Assembly: GCA_021234155.1 (NCBI GenBank)
Contig: JAJEKV010000001.1
Span: 25,407,189 to 25,471,188, forward strand
Direction: 5' to 3'
Origin: Isoetes taiwanensis
Taxonomy: Eukaryota; Streptophyta; Lycopodiopsida; Isoetales; Isoetaceae
Length of the DNA stretch: 64,000 nucleotides
The notes below the pieces were generated by a model. It worked only from the letters and a program-made list of their open reading frames with translations. It had not been told where the DNA came from and did no database searches. Below, in pieces: positions 23,529-35,651 of the stretch (position 1 is its first letter; each line of letters starts with the position of its first letter). Made by a program: the position numbers and the translations under genes.

Positions 23529-24474
23529 TTGCAATTTGAGCTTTATCAACAGTTTATATATCAAAAAGGACTCTACATCTTAATTGCACTAGCTGCTGCA
23601 ATGTTTGTGCATCCCAGGAAAATAGTGGAATATGTCAAGCAAATACGAACACTTTTGAAAATGTTAACAACTTGTGGAGGTGAATGGCATAAACTACAAT
23701 GTAACACGGGTGAATGTGATGAATGTGGAGTGAAGAAGATAGACACATGTCCAAAAGAGAAAGATAGAACATTAGGATATCGAATGATAACTATAAATAT
23801 ATGTCAACGAGCCTTCCAATGAAAGTACATCTAGAAAGCTTAGATTAGTTGATCGTAATGGAAAAGCATTTGTTTTATTAAGAAACATAAAAAAAAAATC
23901 AACTTTCTAAGTTTACAAAGTATAGTTTTACCGTATATTGATAGAGAAAACAACTTAAAAGATGTATTGAGGAACTCTTGAATAATAGTGTGTTGTTTGT
24001 TATTGACTTTCAGCCACATTGAAGCTAAGGACAGGAGTGCAATCAAAGCACTAGAATCCTTATCAGATTACTATTTTTGATCTTTAATTTAAAGACAAAA
24101 ACAAAAGGCAAGCTACAAAAAATGAAAAGCGCATTTCTATGTTCCGGATGACATGAAATATGACAATCAGTTTGTACAATATGTCTTTAAATTACAATTG
24201 GAGTGGCATAAGAATAATGGAGGTAGACACGTAAACATTCATTATGTGTGGTCACATAGTTGTGTATCTCAATTCAAATCTTCATGGATATGGTATGATT
24301 CTATAGATACCATGTTGAAAACAAAATTTGGTATAGAATTTTTACAGATCTGACCATGGAAAATGCGCACATGATGGAGACGCTGGTATATCAAAGTTGT
24401 GGCTTGAGATCGAGCAGAAAAATAATAATGGCTTGATAATATCAAAGTTTCACCGTAGGAAAGAGATGTCATGA
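23529..24474 (+). pseudogene. Decayed transposase-like gene (D1)
   Basis: Plus-strand remnants in order: a Cys cluster (LQCNTGECDECGVKK, then DTCP) at about 23,690-23,750, a SHSCVSQFKSSW block at about 24,255-24,285, and HGKCAHDGDAGISKLWLEIE at 24,355-24,414. The order C..GEC..CGV..CP, then S..SQ(F/Y)K, then HGK..DG..G is what I recall from a group of DDE-type transposase-related proteins. The superfamily is not assigned. Frames break at about 23,822 and 24,350, the latter at a CTG. Inactive here. Confidence 0.4.
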
Positions 24475-24479
24475 GGAGG

Positions 24480-25920
24480 ATAATATAAGCAATACGATAC
24501 CTTGATATCTCAAATGTTTTATTTTGTGCGTGGAATAATTCTCATTAGAGATTATGATTTTATTCTCAATTCTCAATAGAGATTTATGATTTTCTCCTGT
24601 TTCCAAATTCTCGATTAATGTAATTGCACATAGTGTTCATGAAATGTACTTTATCACAACGTTCGTTACGTTGTTACATAGCATCAGAAATCTTGCAGTC
24701 ATGTGCTATTATACTTTTTAGATGTAAATCTATTGACATCTACATGTACATCTAGTTGCATTTATATATACTTGACTAGTAGGTTTACATTCGTCTATAT
24801 TTAAATGTACTTGAGGAAATGAAGCCAAACAATTTACATCTACGTACCTCTATTGTACATTAAAAACAACAATTGAATAGTTGGATGTACATCATATGTA
24901 CATCGCAATATAGGTTTGTTAAGGGCCTATCTCGTCTCACCCCCTTAATCATACATTCACATACAAATCCACAGTTATAGTCACGTGATGACAAATTAAG
25001 ACAGCAATGCTTACCAGGTTGTTAATACATCCATACAATTCATCCAATTCAGGCTCATCAAGGTCTTCTATTTTCATTGAACTCAATATCCTTATACAAT
25101 AAAAGAAGAGTAAGCTGTAAATCTCCATTGCATAAATTGTCGTAAATCACAAACTGGAGAATTTACGTTGTCTTTGTGCTTGACAATATCAGAAGACTTT
25201 ATCATGAATAATTGTTACAGAAGTACAGCCAAAAGCAAAAGCAGAATGTAATTTAAACTTCTTATAAATTGCCGTGGATCACGAACTGGGTGCTTGTTAT
25301 TAGTGAAACAATTTACTCTGTATATAAACTATATAAACTGTAGTCGCTAGAACAATTTATCAATTTACTCTGGATATAAGCTTTGCAAGAAGAAGCAAGA
25401 ATGTATTTATAACTTGCTCAAACCTCAAGAATAGACATGGTTTGTTGGAAGAGTCAATTTCTTGAAACAAGGCTGCCGTGGAGTATGATGGCGAATTTAT
25501 CTGTTATTGCCGGAGGACCCAGAAGTAAACAAAGATCACAAATTCCATGAAGAACTGTTTATCGTTTATAAAATAGTTTCTACAGAATAATGGCTTTTTG
25601 CAAAACGTATACCATAACAAGAATACATGTTACCCTAAATCGATGCTCTGTTTTTTTGCTGGTGAATGTGGTGTCTGTACTAAAGGCTCTATCCACAAAC
25701 AAGAATGGCTTGTTTCAATCTTCTGGATGAATCACCAGAGCAAGCGGCCGAACAGATCCATATCGGATATGTAAGGTAGGCCGATCAGAGTATGGAAGCG
25801 GATTGATGTTAGGGCAGTTCCGGGTATCTCTGATAGAAATCCGACCCCAACAGAATCGTGCCCTCTGGCTTTATACAAGGCACCCAGACACAGGTCGCGA
25901 CCCTTCAGATCGCGACCTTT
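24480..25920. other. No recognisable gene
   Basis: AT-rich sequence between the transposase-like remnant and the microsatellite, present in both 12-kb copies. It may hold the 3' part of the same element. Nothing further supported. Confidence 0.3.
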
Positions 25921-25929
25921 AGTTCTTTT

Positions 25930-25955
25930 TAATAATAATAATAATAATAATAATA

Positions 25956-26000
<45 letters not shown>
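25930..26000. repeat. (AAT)n(ATT)n palindromic microsatellite, D1
   Basis: A run of AAT triplets switches directly to ATT triplets, so the whole tract is self-complementary. Confidence 0.9.
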
Positions 26001-26140
26001 TAACTTTTCAAAAATAACTTTAACTATATTCAAAATTACAAAGGATGTTGTCATATTTCAAAGGTATGTTCTAAGTTCATATTCTCACAACTCATATGCC
26101 ACAACAATGAGATAACTTTTTTTTTTCCACTTGTAGCAAT

Positions 26141-26346
26141 TTACTTCGTACCTCGCCGAGTGCGTTTACCAGTGCGCTTGAAGCGACTGTCATAAGGACC
26201 TTCGTCATGGTTGTCATTTTCTATTTTGTCATGAAGCAAATCCTCCCTATTGCCATCATTATTCCCCCCGTGTTGTGTGGAGCGTATGCTCTACACATAT
26301 TTGGTGGTCCTCCTGTTGTTTGCTTGAAGATGGCACAGTGACAAGT
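26141..26346 (-). pseudogene. C-terminal tail of an unknown ORF, cut by the duplication edge
   Basis: Same tail as 40,971-41,176. An acidic then basic sequence (GNREDLLHDKIENDNHDEG, then RFKRTGKRTRRGTK, stop at 26141-26143). The upstream part is missing because D1 ends at 26,346. Confidence 0.45.
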
Positions 26347-26349
26347 CCA

Positions 26350-28415
26350 GCCACTAGCGAAAATCAGCTTGGATAGAATCATAATTCCCATGTCCAGCCT
26401 ATGCCAATCCCTATAAATATCCAATAAGTATTAATAAGAAATTATAAACACCTGTATTCCAACCATTTTAAGGTCCCTAGTATAACTAGAGAACTGAGTT
26501 AATGAAAAAAACCCTTTAAACCTGTTAAAACAGACTTTTACCTTTCATGGACTTTTGCAAAGACCACTTCCGGTCAATATGCAGCCTTAAGCCAAATCAG
26601 GTGTACATTTGACTTAAGCCTTAAAATGGTTAGCATTTATCAAGGCAAAAGCAATTACCATATCACCATATCAGAGATCCCCTACAAAATGTTAATCAGC
26701 TGTGGCACTAGCACACAGGGTCTACTTCCTTTGGAAATCATATCAGCACATTTCATCATGCATGGGCAGAATCTAATGTATACACCTCCACCATATTTGG
26801 CCAAAATTATAAATCACAAAACCTACCTCAAGCAGACTGTTGAATCTGGAAACAGTCATGTAGACCAGTAACATGCATGAGCATGTAATCATAGTCTAGG
26901 CTATTCTTCCAGATCAAGGGTAGACCATAAAACAATGCAAATCCAGGGTCTAGACCCCAGCTATATCCTACACGAGTGCAATCACATATAATCTAAGCAA
27001 TATACTACCATTTCGAAGCAAATAAGCTATAATATAGATTTGACTATGCATCCAACCTGAGTCGCAGATGCCGGATAATCCTTAGTTTGGCCAGCTGCTA
27101 GAGTGCTAACGCCTTATCTGCACCTTTTTGTGTAGTGCCGCCAAAGTCTGACTTCCTTGCAAGGCTAGATTATCTTCCTGTAATTATCTTCCGTGAGTAC
27201 AAGCTAAGCTAGATTTATTTCCTTTGGAAAGCATCTAGATAATGCTAAATTGTGAAATTACGAATAATCCGAAATAATCGATTATCTTCCTCGTTTTTTT
27301 TCACATGTATATAGGCTATGCATGCCTTGAATAAATTGAGTACCATTTAACTTCGTTAAAATAATCGGTGGAAGTGCATTTAAGCAATGGAAGTACATAA
27401 CAAATGAAAATCGTCAAACCTGTGTGAAGCCTTACGTTCCAGCAGAAATGCCTTTAGTTTTGATGATTTGTGTATTCCTAGAAGCATCTTCAATGTCTTG
27501 TTTGATCATAGAAACAAAGCAGCAGATGCTTGTGTCAACATTTCCCACAACTACTGAAATATACAAGGCGGGCAATATTTGGCTTTACAATCTAATATTG
27601 GCAAAGAACCATATGCAGCTTCAACAACATCTACCTCTTGCCATTTGAGCCGCAAGAATTACATCCGTCCACCCTAATTAGGGTTCAACCAATGCAATCA
27701 GATATGGCCAAGTTCAAATTGCTTTATACAAATGGCTTCCTTAAATCCTTGAATACCTAAATCTTGAGCAATCAGAGCCATACCTTTCATCTATGGCCGA
27801 GATCGAAGATAAAGCATGCCAGATGTATGGTGCTCCCAGATCGCATCTGTTCAAGTAGAGAGCATGCATGAAATAATTAGGGTTATCCATTATGTTCGTC
27901 CATGGTATTTTCCCTATGGTATTTTCCCTATGAAACGATTAGGATTTTTACTGGGTAAAACTAATGTATTTAAACGAAAAAAGTCCAAGCCCACATGTCA
28001 TGGTATTTTCCCTATGAAATGATTCGGATTTTTACTGGGCAAAACCAATGTATTTAAACGAAACAAGGCCAAGCCTACATGTCATGGGAGACCATAGTTC
28101 ACCAAATTGTATCAACTTCCACCTAGGTCTTAGGCACTTTGTTGACTCCAAATTGTGCCGTCATAATTTGCTCATCTTTTGCCCATCAATAAGTCATTTT
28201 TCTTACATAACCACCATCTTATCTTTGTTATTACATTTTGCTCCGCCATTGCAATCAATTTAAAATTTTCAATCACCTGTCATGGCCTGTAGCAAGTGTA
28301 TATGCCAAAGTTACGCCCTGCAGCAGCCTATGCAGATATAATACACTTTCAAAAACATGAAATATGTTGACAAGTTTGTATTGTAACATATGGTTAAGTC
28401 TGCATATTATTCATA
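26350..28415 (-). repeat. Partial gamma unit lacking the structured-intron region
   Basis: Positions 26,350-26,664 match 28,741-29,053 (gamma terminal exon). The sequence then jumps to the equivalent of 30,026, leaving out about 970 bp that would carry the VTG exon and structured intron. The 129-nt exon (27,420-27,550) and the QLAGTTQKG exon (27,068-27,165) remain, with small indels. Confidence 0.6.
26586..26618 (-). other. 3' splice-site hairpin, gamma (deleted unit)
   Basis: Arms 26586-26597 and 26607-26618, 12 bp with one wobble. The acceptor TTAAG|G is in the stem and the loop contains TACACCTG on minus. The exon continues LHIDRKWSLQKSMKGKSLF then a stop. Confidence 0.6.
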
Positions 28416-28417
28416 AT

Positions 28418-28530
28418 AAAAAAAGCCTGCCTCCTACCGTAGGTCGGGGTGGGCAAAAGTCATACATAGAGTTAGCAACAAGGAGAGTAGGACCTTGTTG
28501 CCAAAGCCCTACCCTACCTATATTGCCTAA
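28418..28530. repeat. Short foldback repeat R, copy 3
   Basis: Same start after AATAAAAAAA. The stem 28472-28483 with 28493-28504 (12 bp) encloses AGAGTAGGA. Confidence 0.65.
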
Positions 28531-28976
28531 TTAACTCTTATTGCAAGTATTTATTTCTCTTTTAAGAGAGCCAAATGGCAAACAGAATAACCCTAGTCTG
28601 GGCCAATGCCAAATGACTAGTTTAAAAGAGCCAGAACTCATTCTATAATACAATTTGTGTAAAAATTCAATCGGCATAATTTCAAAAACAAATGTCATGT
28701 TACCTTTATTTTTGAATGGATTTCCTTATGTCTGCTGCAAGCCACTAGCGAAAATCAGCTTGGATAGAATCATAATTCCCATGTCCAGCCTATGCCAATC
28801 CCTATAAATATCCAATAAGTATTAATAAGAAATTATAAACACCTGTATTCCAACCATTTTAAGGTCCCTAGTATAACTAGAGAACTGAGTTAATGAAAAA
28901 AACCCTTTAAACCTGTTAAAACAGACTTTTACCTTTCATGGACTTTTGCAAAGACCACTTCCGGTCAATATGCAGC

Positions 28977-29009
28977 CTTAAGCCAAATCAGGTGTACATT
29001 TGACTTAAG
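28977..29009 (-). other. 3' splice-site hairpin, gamma (complete unit)
   Basis: Arms 28977-28988 and 28998-29009, identical to 26,586-26,618. Confidence 0.6.
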
Positions 29010-29368
29010 CCTTAAAATGGTTAGCATTTATCAAGGCAAAAGCAATTACCATATTCTACAATCTACAAGAAGTTCCCCATTCTCTAGAGCTTATAAACAT
29101 AATTTCATTCATAATCCAAAAAGTTTCTCCATAAATCTTTATATTACCAATGTTAAATACTTTTTAAAGTCTAAAAGACTGCTTTTTCTAGACTGGGATT
29201 AGAATATCCAGCAAACATAGAGTTCAGAATTTTCCTTGTCTTCCAAATCAGCACCATAAAGCTCAGCAAATTTATCAAAAATGTATCTTCGATGTCCTCT
29301 TGTCTTGTCTTGTAGCTTTTCCAACTTGAATAAATGGAAAACACACATAGGAGCAAGAAATCCGTTAC

Positions 29369-29463
29369 TGCAAAGGAAAACCAGGAGGACGCTTAGCCTA
29401 AGAAAGGTAAGAGCCTAAGTCACTAACAGTAAGCTTAGATTTCTTGGGCTTTTCGCCCTTCAC
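29369..29463 (-). other. Structured short intron, gamma (complete unit, 95 nt)
   Basis: Donor TCCAAG|GTGAAGGG at 29463. Intron 29438-29446 pairs perfectly with exon 29354-29362. The acceptor reads TTTGCAG. Confidence 0.55.
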
Positions 29464-30780
29464 CTTGGATGTAATCCTCAACACAATAGAAAGATAGCAA
29501 AGAATGCCTAACTCACTCTCGCCTTTAACATATAGTTCCCAAGCAATTTTAATGTTAGCCTCCCGCATGTTAATCCTCCCATACATCTACCATTTTATCT
29601 GGCCCAAAGAAGCATAGGATGCTTATGTTTAGAGTATCAGATATCGGCCCTGAGTGCTTTATAAACTGCCCTCTACTTATAAGCAGCAGAAAATCCTGTC
29701 AGCAGAAAATATTTAAAGTACACTGCCCATGTCTTGGTCCATGCAAGAGAACATGCAAGAGAAAATATTTAAAATCCATGCAAGAGAACATGTCTTAGTC
29801 AAATCTTCATAGTTCTAAAGATCTAGACAACCTAGCATAGGTCTATACATATTACGTGCAGTGTTTTGATCTGCAGCAATGTTCAGCATGTATATTACTT
29901 ATTTTTCAAGCCTAAGCATCAAGAGAAAGCTCGTGTTTATAGCATCCATTACTTGCCATCCATTACTATGTCATTATTTAATTTACTATTTAATTTACTA
30001 TGGCACATTTCTCCCAAATGTCCATTCACCATATCAGAGATCCCCTACAAAATGTTAATCAGCTGTGGCACTAGCACACAGGGTCTACTTCCTTTGGAAA
30101 TCATATCAGCACATTTCATCATGCATGGGCAGAATCTAATGTATACACCTCCACCATATTTGGCCAAAATTATAAATCACAAAACCTACCTCAAGCAGAC
30201 TGTTGAATCTGGAAACAGTCATGTAGACCAGTAACATGCATGAGCATGTAATCATAGTCTAGGCTATTCTTCCAGATCAAGGGTAGACCATAAAACAATG
30301 CAAATCCAGGGTCTAGACCCCAGCTATATCCTACACAAGTGCAATCACATATAATCTAAGCAATATACTACCATTTCGAAGCAAATAAGCTATAATATAG
30401 ATTTGACTATGCATCCAACCTGAGTCGCAGATGCCGGATAATCCTTAGTTTGGCCAGCTGCTAGAGTGCTAACGCCTTATCTGCACCTTTTTGTGTAGTG
30501 CCAGCAAGCTGACTTCCTTGCAAGGCTAGATTATCTTCCTGTAATTATCTTCCTGTGAGTACAAGCTAAGCTAGATTTATTTCCTTTGGAAAGCATCTAG
30601 ATAATGCTAAATTGTGAAATTACAGAATAATCCAGAATAATCAGATTATCTTCCACGTTTTTTCACATGTATATAGGCTATGCATGCCTTGAATAAATTG
30701 AGTACCATTTAACTCGTTAAAATAATCAGTGGAAGTGCATTTAAGCAATGGAAGTACATAACAAATGAAAATCGTCAAAC

Positions 30781-30909
30781 CTGTGTGAAGCCTTCTGTTC
30801 CAGCAGAAATGCCTTTAGTTTTGATGATTTGTGTATTCCTAGAAGCATCTTCAATGTCTTGTTTGATCATAGAAACAGCAGCAGATGCTTGTGTCAACAT
30901 TTCCCACAA
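30781..30909 (-). CDS. 129-nt internal exon of gamma, intact copy
   Basis: Same 43 codons as 15,948-16,076, flanked by the same acceptor and donor, without indels. Confidence 0.6.
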
Positions 30910-31877
30910 CTACAGGAATATACAAGGCAGGCAATATTTGGCTTTACAATCTAATATTGGCAAAGAACCATATGCAGCTCGAAACAGCATCTACCTCTTG
31001 CCATTTGAGCCACAAGAATTACATCTGTCCACCCTAATTAGGGTTCAACCAATGCACTGTATATGGCCAAGTTCCGAAATTGCTTTATACAGCGGCTTCC
31101 TTAAATCCTTGAATACCTAAATCTTGAGCAATCAGAGCCATACCTTTCATCTATGGCCGAGATCGAAGATAAAGCATGCCAGATGTATGGTGCTCCGAGA
31201 TCACATCTGTTCAAGTAGAGAGCATGCATGAAATAATTAGGGTTATCCATTATGTTCGTCCATGGTATTTTTCCTATGGTATTTTCCCTATGAAACGATT
31301 AGGATTTTTACTGGGTAAAACTAATGTATTTAAACGAAAAAAGTCCAAGCCCACATGTCATGGTATTTTCCCTATGAAATGATTCGGATTTTTACTGGGC
31401 AAAACCAATGTATTTAAACGAAACAAGGCCAAGCCTACATGTCATGGGAGACCATAGTTCACCAAATTGTATCAACTTCCACCTAGGTCTTAGGCACTTT
31501 GTTGACTCCAAATTGTGCCGTCATAATTTGCTCATCTTTTGCCCATCAATAAGTCATTTTTCTTACATAACCACCATCTTATCTTTGTTATTACATTTTG
31601 CTCCGCCATTGCAATCAATTTAAAATTTTCAATCACCTGTCATGGCCTGTAGCAAGTGTATATGCCAAAGTTACGCCCTGCAGCAGCCTATGCAGATATA
31701 ATACACTTTCAAAAACATGAAATATGTTGACAAGTTTGTATTGTAACATATGGTTAAGTCTGCATATTATTCAAAAAAAAAAAAAAAAACCTTTGAAATC
31801 CATTAGATCCTAAGACCTTCAAGACTTTTAATCATGAAATGACCTTTGCAAGAACAAGCCATGATTCAATAAGCAGC

Positions 31878-31909
31878 CCTAAGTACAATCAGGTGTAATT
31901 GTACTTAGG
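31878..31909 (-). other. 3' splice-site hairpin, beta (D2)
   Basis: Arms 31878-31889 and 31898-31909, perfect 12 bp. Confidence 0.65.
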
Positions 31910-32209
31910 CCAAAGACATGGTTACGCAAAATACTTCCATTAATAATTATTATCTTGAAATACATCCTCAGCCATCTTAAAAAGTTGTAATCATTTAAAT
32001 AAAGAAGTACCTTGTATGGTGGAAAGTGAACCATCATTACTTGCATTTGTAGCAGACGCATTACAAAATACCATGTACAATTAATGCCACTTCCAATGTC
32101 ATTTAAAATGTTTTAAACATTTTTTAGAATCAGAAACTGTCTTGGGCAGTCTTTGAAATATTCGTAACATGAATAAAGGAACATCGCAAGGAGTAAAAGA
32201 CCCTGTTAC

Positions 32210-32301
32210 CTGCACCACAAGAACAAAAACAAGCATTAGTCATGGTTGTCATGCACTGGGTAGCAGGTGTCATTGGGTCTTTTAAGTTCAACACCCTTCA
32301 C
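32210..32301 (-). other. Structured short intron, beta (D2, 92 nt)
   Basis: Same as 17,386-17,477. Helix 32275-32283 with 32195-32203. Confidence 0.65.
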
Positions 32302-34427
32302 CTTGCTTGTAACCTACAGAACAAGGATAAAAGATTTTCATGCATCCTAGAACAAAGGCAAAGTAAATAACATGCCCATAATTGTACTGTTCAAAAGGTG
32401 TACTTTGCTTCTGTTCATATTGCAGATTACACCTGCTGCATCCAATTTAAAATTTAGCTAGGATGCATAGATCCTGTTGAGCTTATGAGTGGCCAGCATT
32501 TATTCTACAGTAATATGACCACTATACAATCTGCAAAATTAACTTCCTAAGTGGTTTCAAGTCTGTCTTCGCCCTACGATAATCATAGCTAGCAGTCAGA
32601 TCTTCAAAAACATTATTCATAGCTATGTATTCTGCATATGCCTTAACTAATTATGTAAAAAACTGAATACAGCTGAGACACTTATAACTTTAAGTCACAG
32701 AGTTGAGGAAATCATATTCTGAACTACATGTATCATAGATGCGAGATAAATTTGAGGCAACACATTTGCACATATTTGTACTATTCACAAAAGCAATGCA
32801 TACACCAGCTCTACAAATGTCCCAAGCATCTATATGCCAAAGCCATGCCTTAGCCAACAAGATAATTATGCTGTTACAAGCCTTGTTTTATAGCTAATAG
32901 AAAAAATCTCTTTTGCTCAGAGACCCATACTAATATGCATGCAAGCTTGCAGATCTATGCCTTAGAATTAAAAGGCACATCTCCTTATCTTCATGCAATA
33001 ACTTGGATCCCTGGCAGATGTATGCAACATGCAAAGCTTCCAATAGCTCTAATCCATGTCAAATGCATTAATACTTATGCCTTCATCCCCTTGCAGCAGA
33101 GATATTCATGCTTTAGACAACAACTTCGTGCAGTAGCTTAATAAGAGGAGCATATTAATAGCTGCATGTCTGTGCATGTTCGACTCATTCATTAAGTCAG
33201 TAATTTTAAATTTTATTCCAGATTTGAACTTGTCTTAACCCAACATGCATCACACAAATGCATAGATCATAGATGCCAACATGCATCACACAAATGCATA
33301 GATCATAGATGTATAGACGCATAGATGTCTATAGCTATGCTATATTGTCAGAAAGCTAAGTATGTAATCAACACAAAGCTAAGCTATGTAATCAAGCTCC
33401 ACAGTAAGACATGCATATAACCAAGTTTTTACATGCCCTGTTCTGCAGCAAAACTAGAATGGCTCATAAGTTGAAAAAACATGTTCAATAATGTACCCAA
33501 ACCTCCAGATCTGTTAAAGCTTAAAGCCTTTTGCAATCACAAGTTCAGACCACTGCCATTTAATGATTATGATAGATGCAGCTGCTAGATTTACAATGGA
33601 GAACTGTTTCTAGTTAAATACACCGAGCACAATTATCCTTGACTCAAATTAAAAGTCGTATGGCTGTGCAAATTTAGACAAACATCTTAAGCCAGATATG
33701 TAAGCCGGATATGTACATGTCTTAAGCATCTAAATGCAAAATATAATCTCAAACCTGAGTGTATGTTGAAGATCAAGTGATTTCTCCATGGAATCGTTTC
33801 TGGTGCTGCCTCCAGCTTGCTTCAAGTTTGCCTTAGGCTATAGAGATGCCCTTTCATTGTCCCAACACAATCATCACATAACGATGCCCAGCGACACAGA
33901 TCCAGCATGATTCCACTAGTTGATGGCCGGAACAACTATACTTTGCTTCCAGGTAAGGCTTTGCCAAGCCAGACGGCTCAATGCTTAGCATATCTTGGTT
34001 CTAAAGCTGAATGCAATATATAACCTAAATTACGTGTTACCGACAGTCCTTATCCAAGAGACTATATCCTACCTCCAAATGCTGAAATGTCCGATGCCGT
34101 GGAGCAATGCCGTGGAGCTAACGCTGAGTGATAGGATTAGAAGTCCAGGAAATATGCCAGATCATGTGCCATGCCTTTTTTTTAGTTAGACCATCAAGAC
34201 TCGCGAGGTGGTTTAGGTTATATCAGAGCACATTTTTTCCGGTCAAAGAACGTAGACCAAATATTATTTTGAGAAACATTTCCAATAGTCTTTGCTATTT
34301 CTAAATGCCGACATTATTCCCATAGGAGATCCTTATTTCAAATTTCTATCTGTTGCATACAACATTGTTAGAGCACCACACAGTACTACCTGCATATAAT
34401 GTAAATGCTTCCCATCATTACTTAAAA

Positions 34428-34540
34428 TAAAAAAAGCCTGCCTCCTACCGTAGGTCAGGGTGGGCCAAATTAGTAATAAGGTTAGCAACAAGGAGAGTAG
34501 GACCTTGTTGCCAAAGCCCTACCCTACCTATATTGCCAAC
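34428..34540. repeat. Short foldback repeat R, copy 4
   Basis: Stem 34482-34493 with 34503-34514, loop AGAGTAGGA. D2 counterpart of the 19.6-kb copy. Confidence 0.65.
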
Positions 34541-35388
34541 TCTTATTGCATGCCGTAAGTGACAAGTATTTATTTTTCTTTAAAAGGGCCAAATGGCTAA
34601 CAAGTGGACAAGATAGTCGTCACTTGGTTTTTTCAAAATAGCATCTTTCCTATCAAAGGAACAAAATATACCCCTTGGTAAGGCCCATATACTACATATC
34701 AACAACTATATTCCATATATTGAGAAGCTTATACGGTTAAAATAGACTTAAAATAGACGTTTGCCACCATATTCCAAAGGGTATACCATCATCCAACTAG
34801 ATGTCGCCTTTTCCTTTGTTAATACATCCAATGTTAGCATATGCATCTTTGTCTCACAAAATGCACAACATAATGCCCCATTATCTCAAACTCTGTTTTT
34901 ACAGACTTATCCCATATCCTACTGTCATTGGTATCACTGCCATTTCTTTTGCTCGAATAGCTCAAGACCATAGACACCCATGCAGCACCTTTCTGCCCTA
35001 GAATTCTTACTAATGTTGCTAATGCAGAAGGCCAACGTTAGCTTGTGGAAAAATTCCAACATCTTTACATGCCAGTGGGACTAATTGTCAACATCACATA
35101 GACCATGCAAATGTAAGTTATGTTATAATGGTTAAAATGCCCTTCTGCCAACATATCCCATATGGTACACTATCATCCTAATAGACTTTCAAGCCATATT
35201 GTCACAATAAATGATCAAACCACATGCTCAATCTTGCCATTTCATGTGTTTATTACAATGTGAATTTTAATGCTATCAATTACCATGTCATATTAATAAT
35301 AATTAAAAAAAAAAAAAAACCTTGTCAAGACAAGTCAAGACCTTAAAACCAAAAACTCAATTTGAGAATTTAGTCTTCAATTAGCAGT

Positions 35389-35419
35389 CTTAGACAATAT
35401 TGGTGTACATATATCTAAG
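35389..35419 (-). other. 3' splice-site hairpin, delta (D2)
   Basis: Arms 35389-35400 and 35409-35419, as in D1. Confidence 0.5.
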
Positions 35420-35651
35420 CATTGAAATGGTACCATAATCATAATCATGTAAAAAATGGTAAAAACCTTTTTCATTATCATAAGAGCAGAAAGTTAAACA
35501 AAGACAAATTAAATCAAAACTTGTTTAAAATGTAGAAAAACATTGGAAAAGTAGAGGTTCCACAGATTATTGAAGAAATCCTTCATGTGCGAGACGCTCC
35601 ACAGTTTTTAAACAAGAACATATCAGTGCAAAGAGCAAAAGATCCTGTTAC

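Larger units (their letters stand above)
14296..26346. repeat. 12-kb direct repeat, copy D1
   Basis: Matches 29,129-41,176 over about 12.05 kb with very few differences. It contains a gamma unit (without its last exon), a beta unit, a delta unit, a U repeat, a transposase-like pseudogene, a microsatellite and the tail of a minus-strand ORF. Left junction: beta/gamma fusion. Right junction: the tail ORF is cut and joined to another gamma copy. Offsets between copies run from 14,823 to 14,841, so indels are small. Confidence 0.85.
28741..31770 (-). repeat. Complete gamma unit
   Basis: The only gamma copy with both ends. Minus order: a possible start region near 31,140 (MALIAQDLGIQGFKEAA), 129-nt exon (30,909-30,781), QLAGTTQKG exon (about 30,520-30,429), exon ending RITSK before the structured intron (29,463-29,369), VTG exon, and terminal exon past the hairpin (28,977-29,009). 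One base is missing next to the acceptor compared with 14.5 kb, which shifts the VTG frame. Confidence 0.5.
31773..35300 (-). repeat. Beta unit of D2
   Basis: Second copy of 16,947-20,470 with the same exons, hairpin, structured intron and R repeat. Confidence 0.6.

Noticed and set aside
5386-35419. Terminal hairpins as microRNA precursors or Pol III genes
   Set aside because: Stems are only 10-12 bp, too short for plant miRNA precursors. The acceptor AG and the LLIE exon start fit a splice site better. Not fully excluded without small-RNA data.
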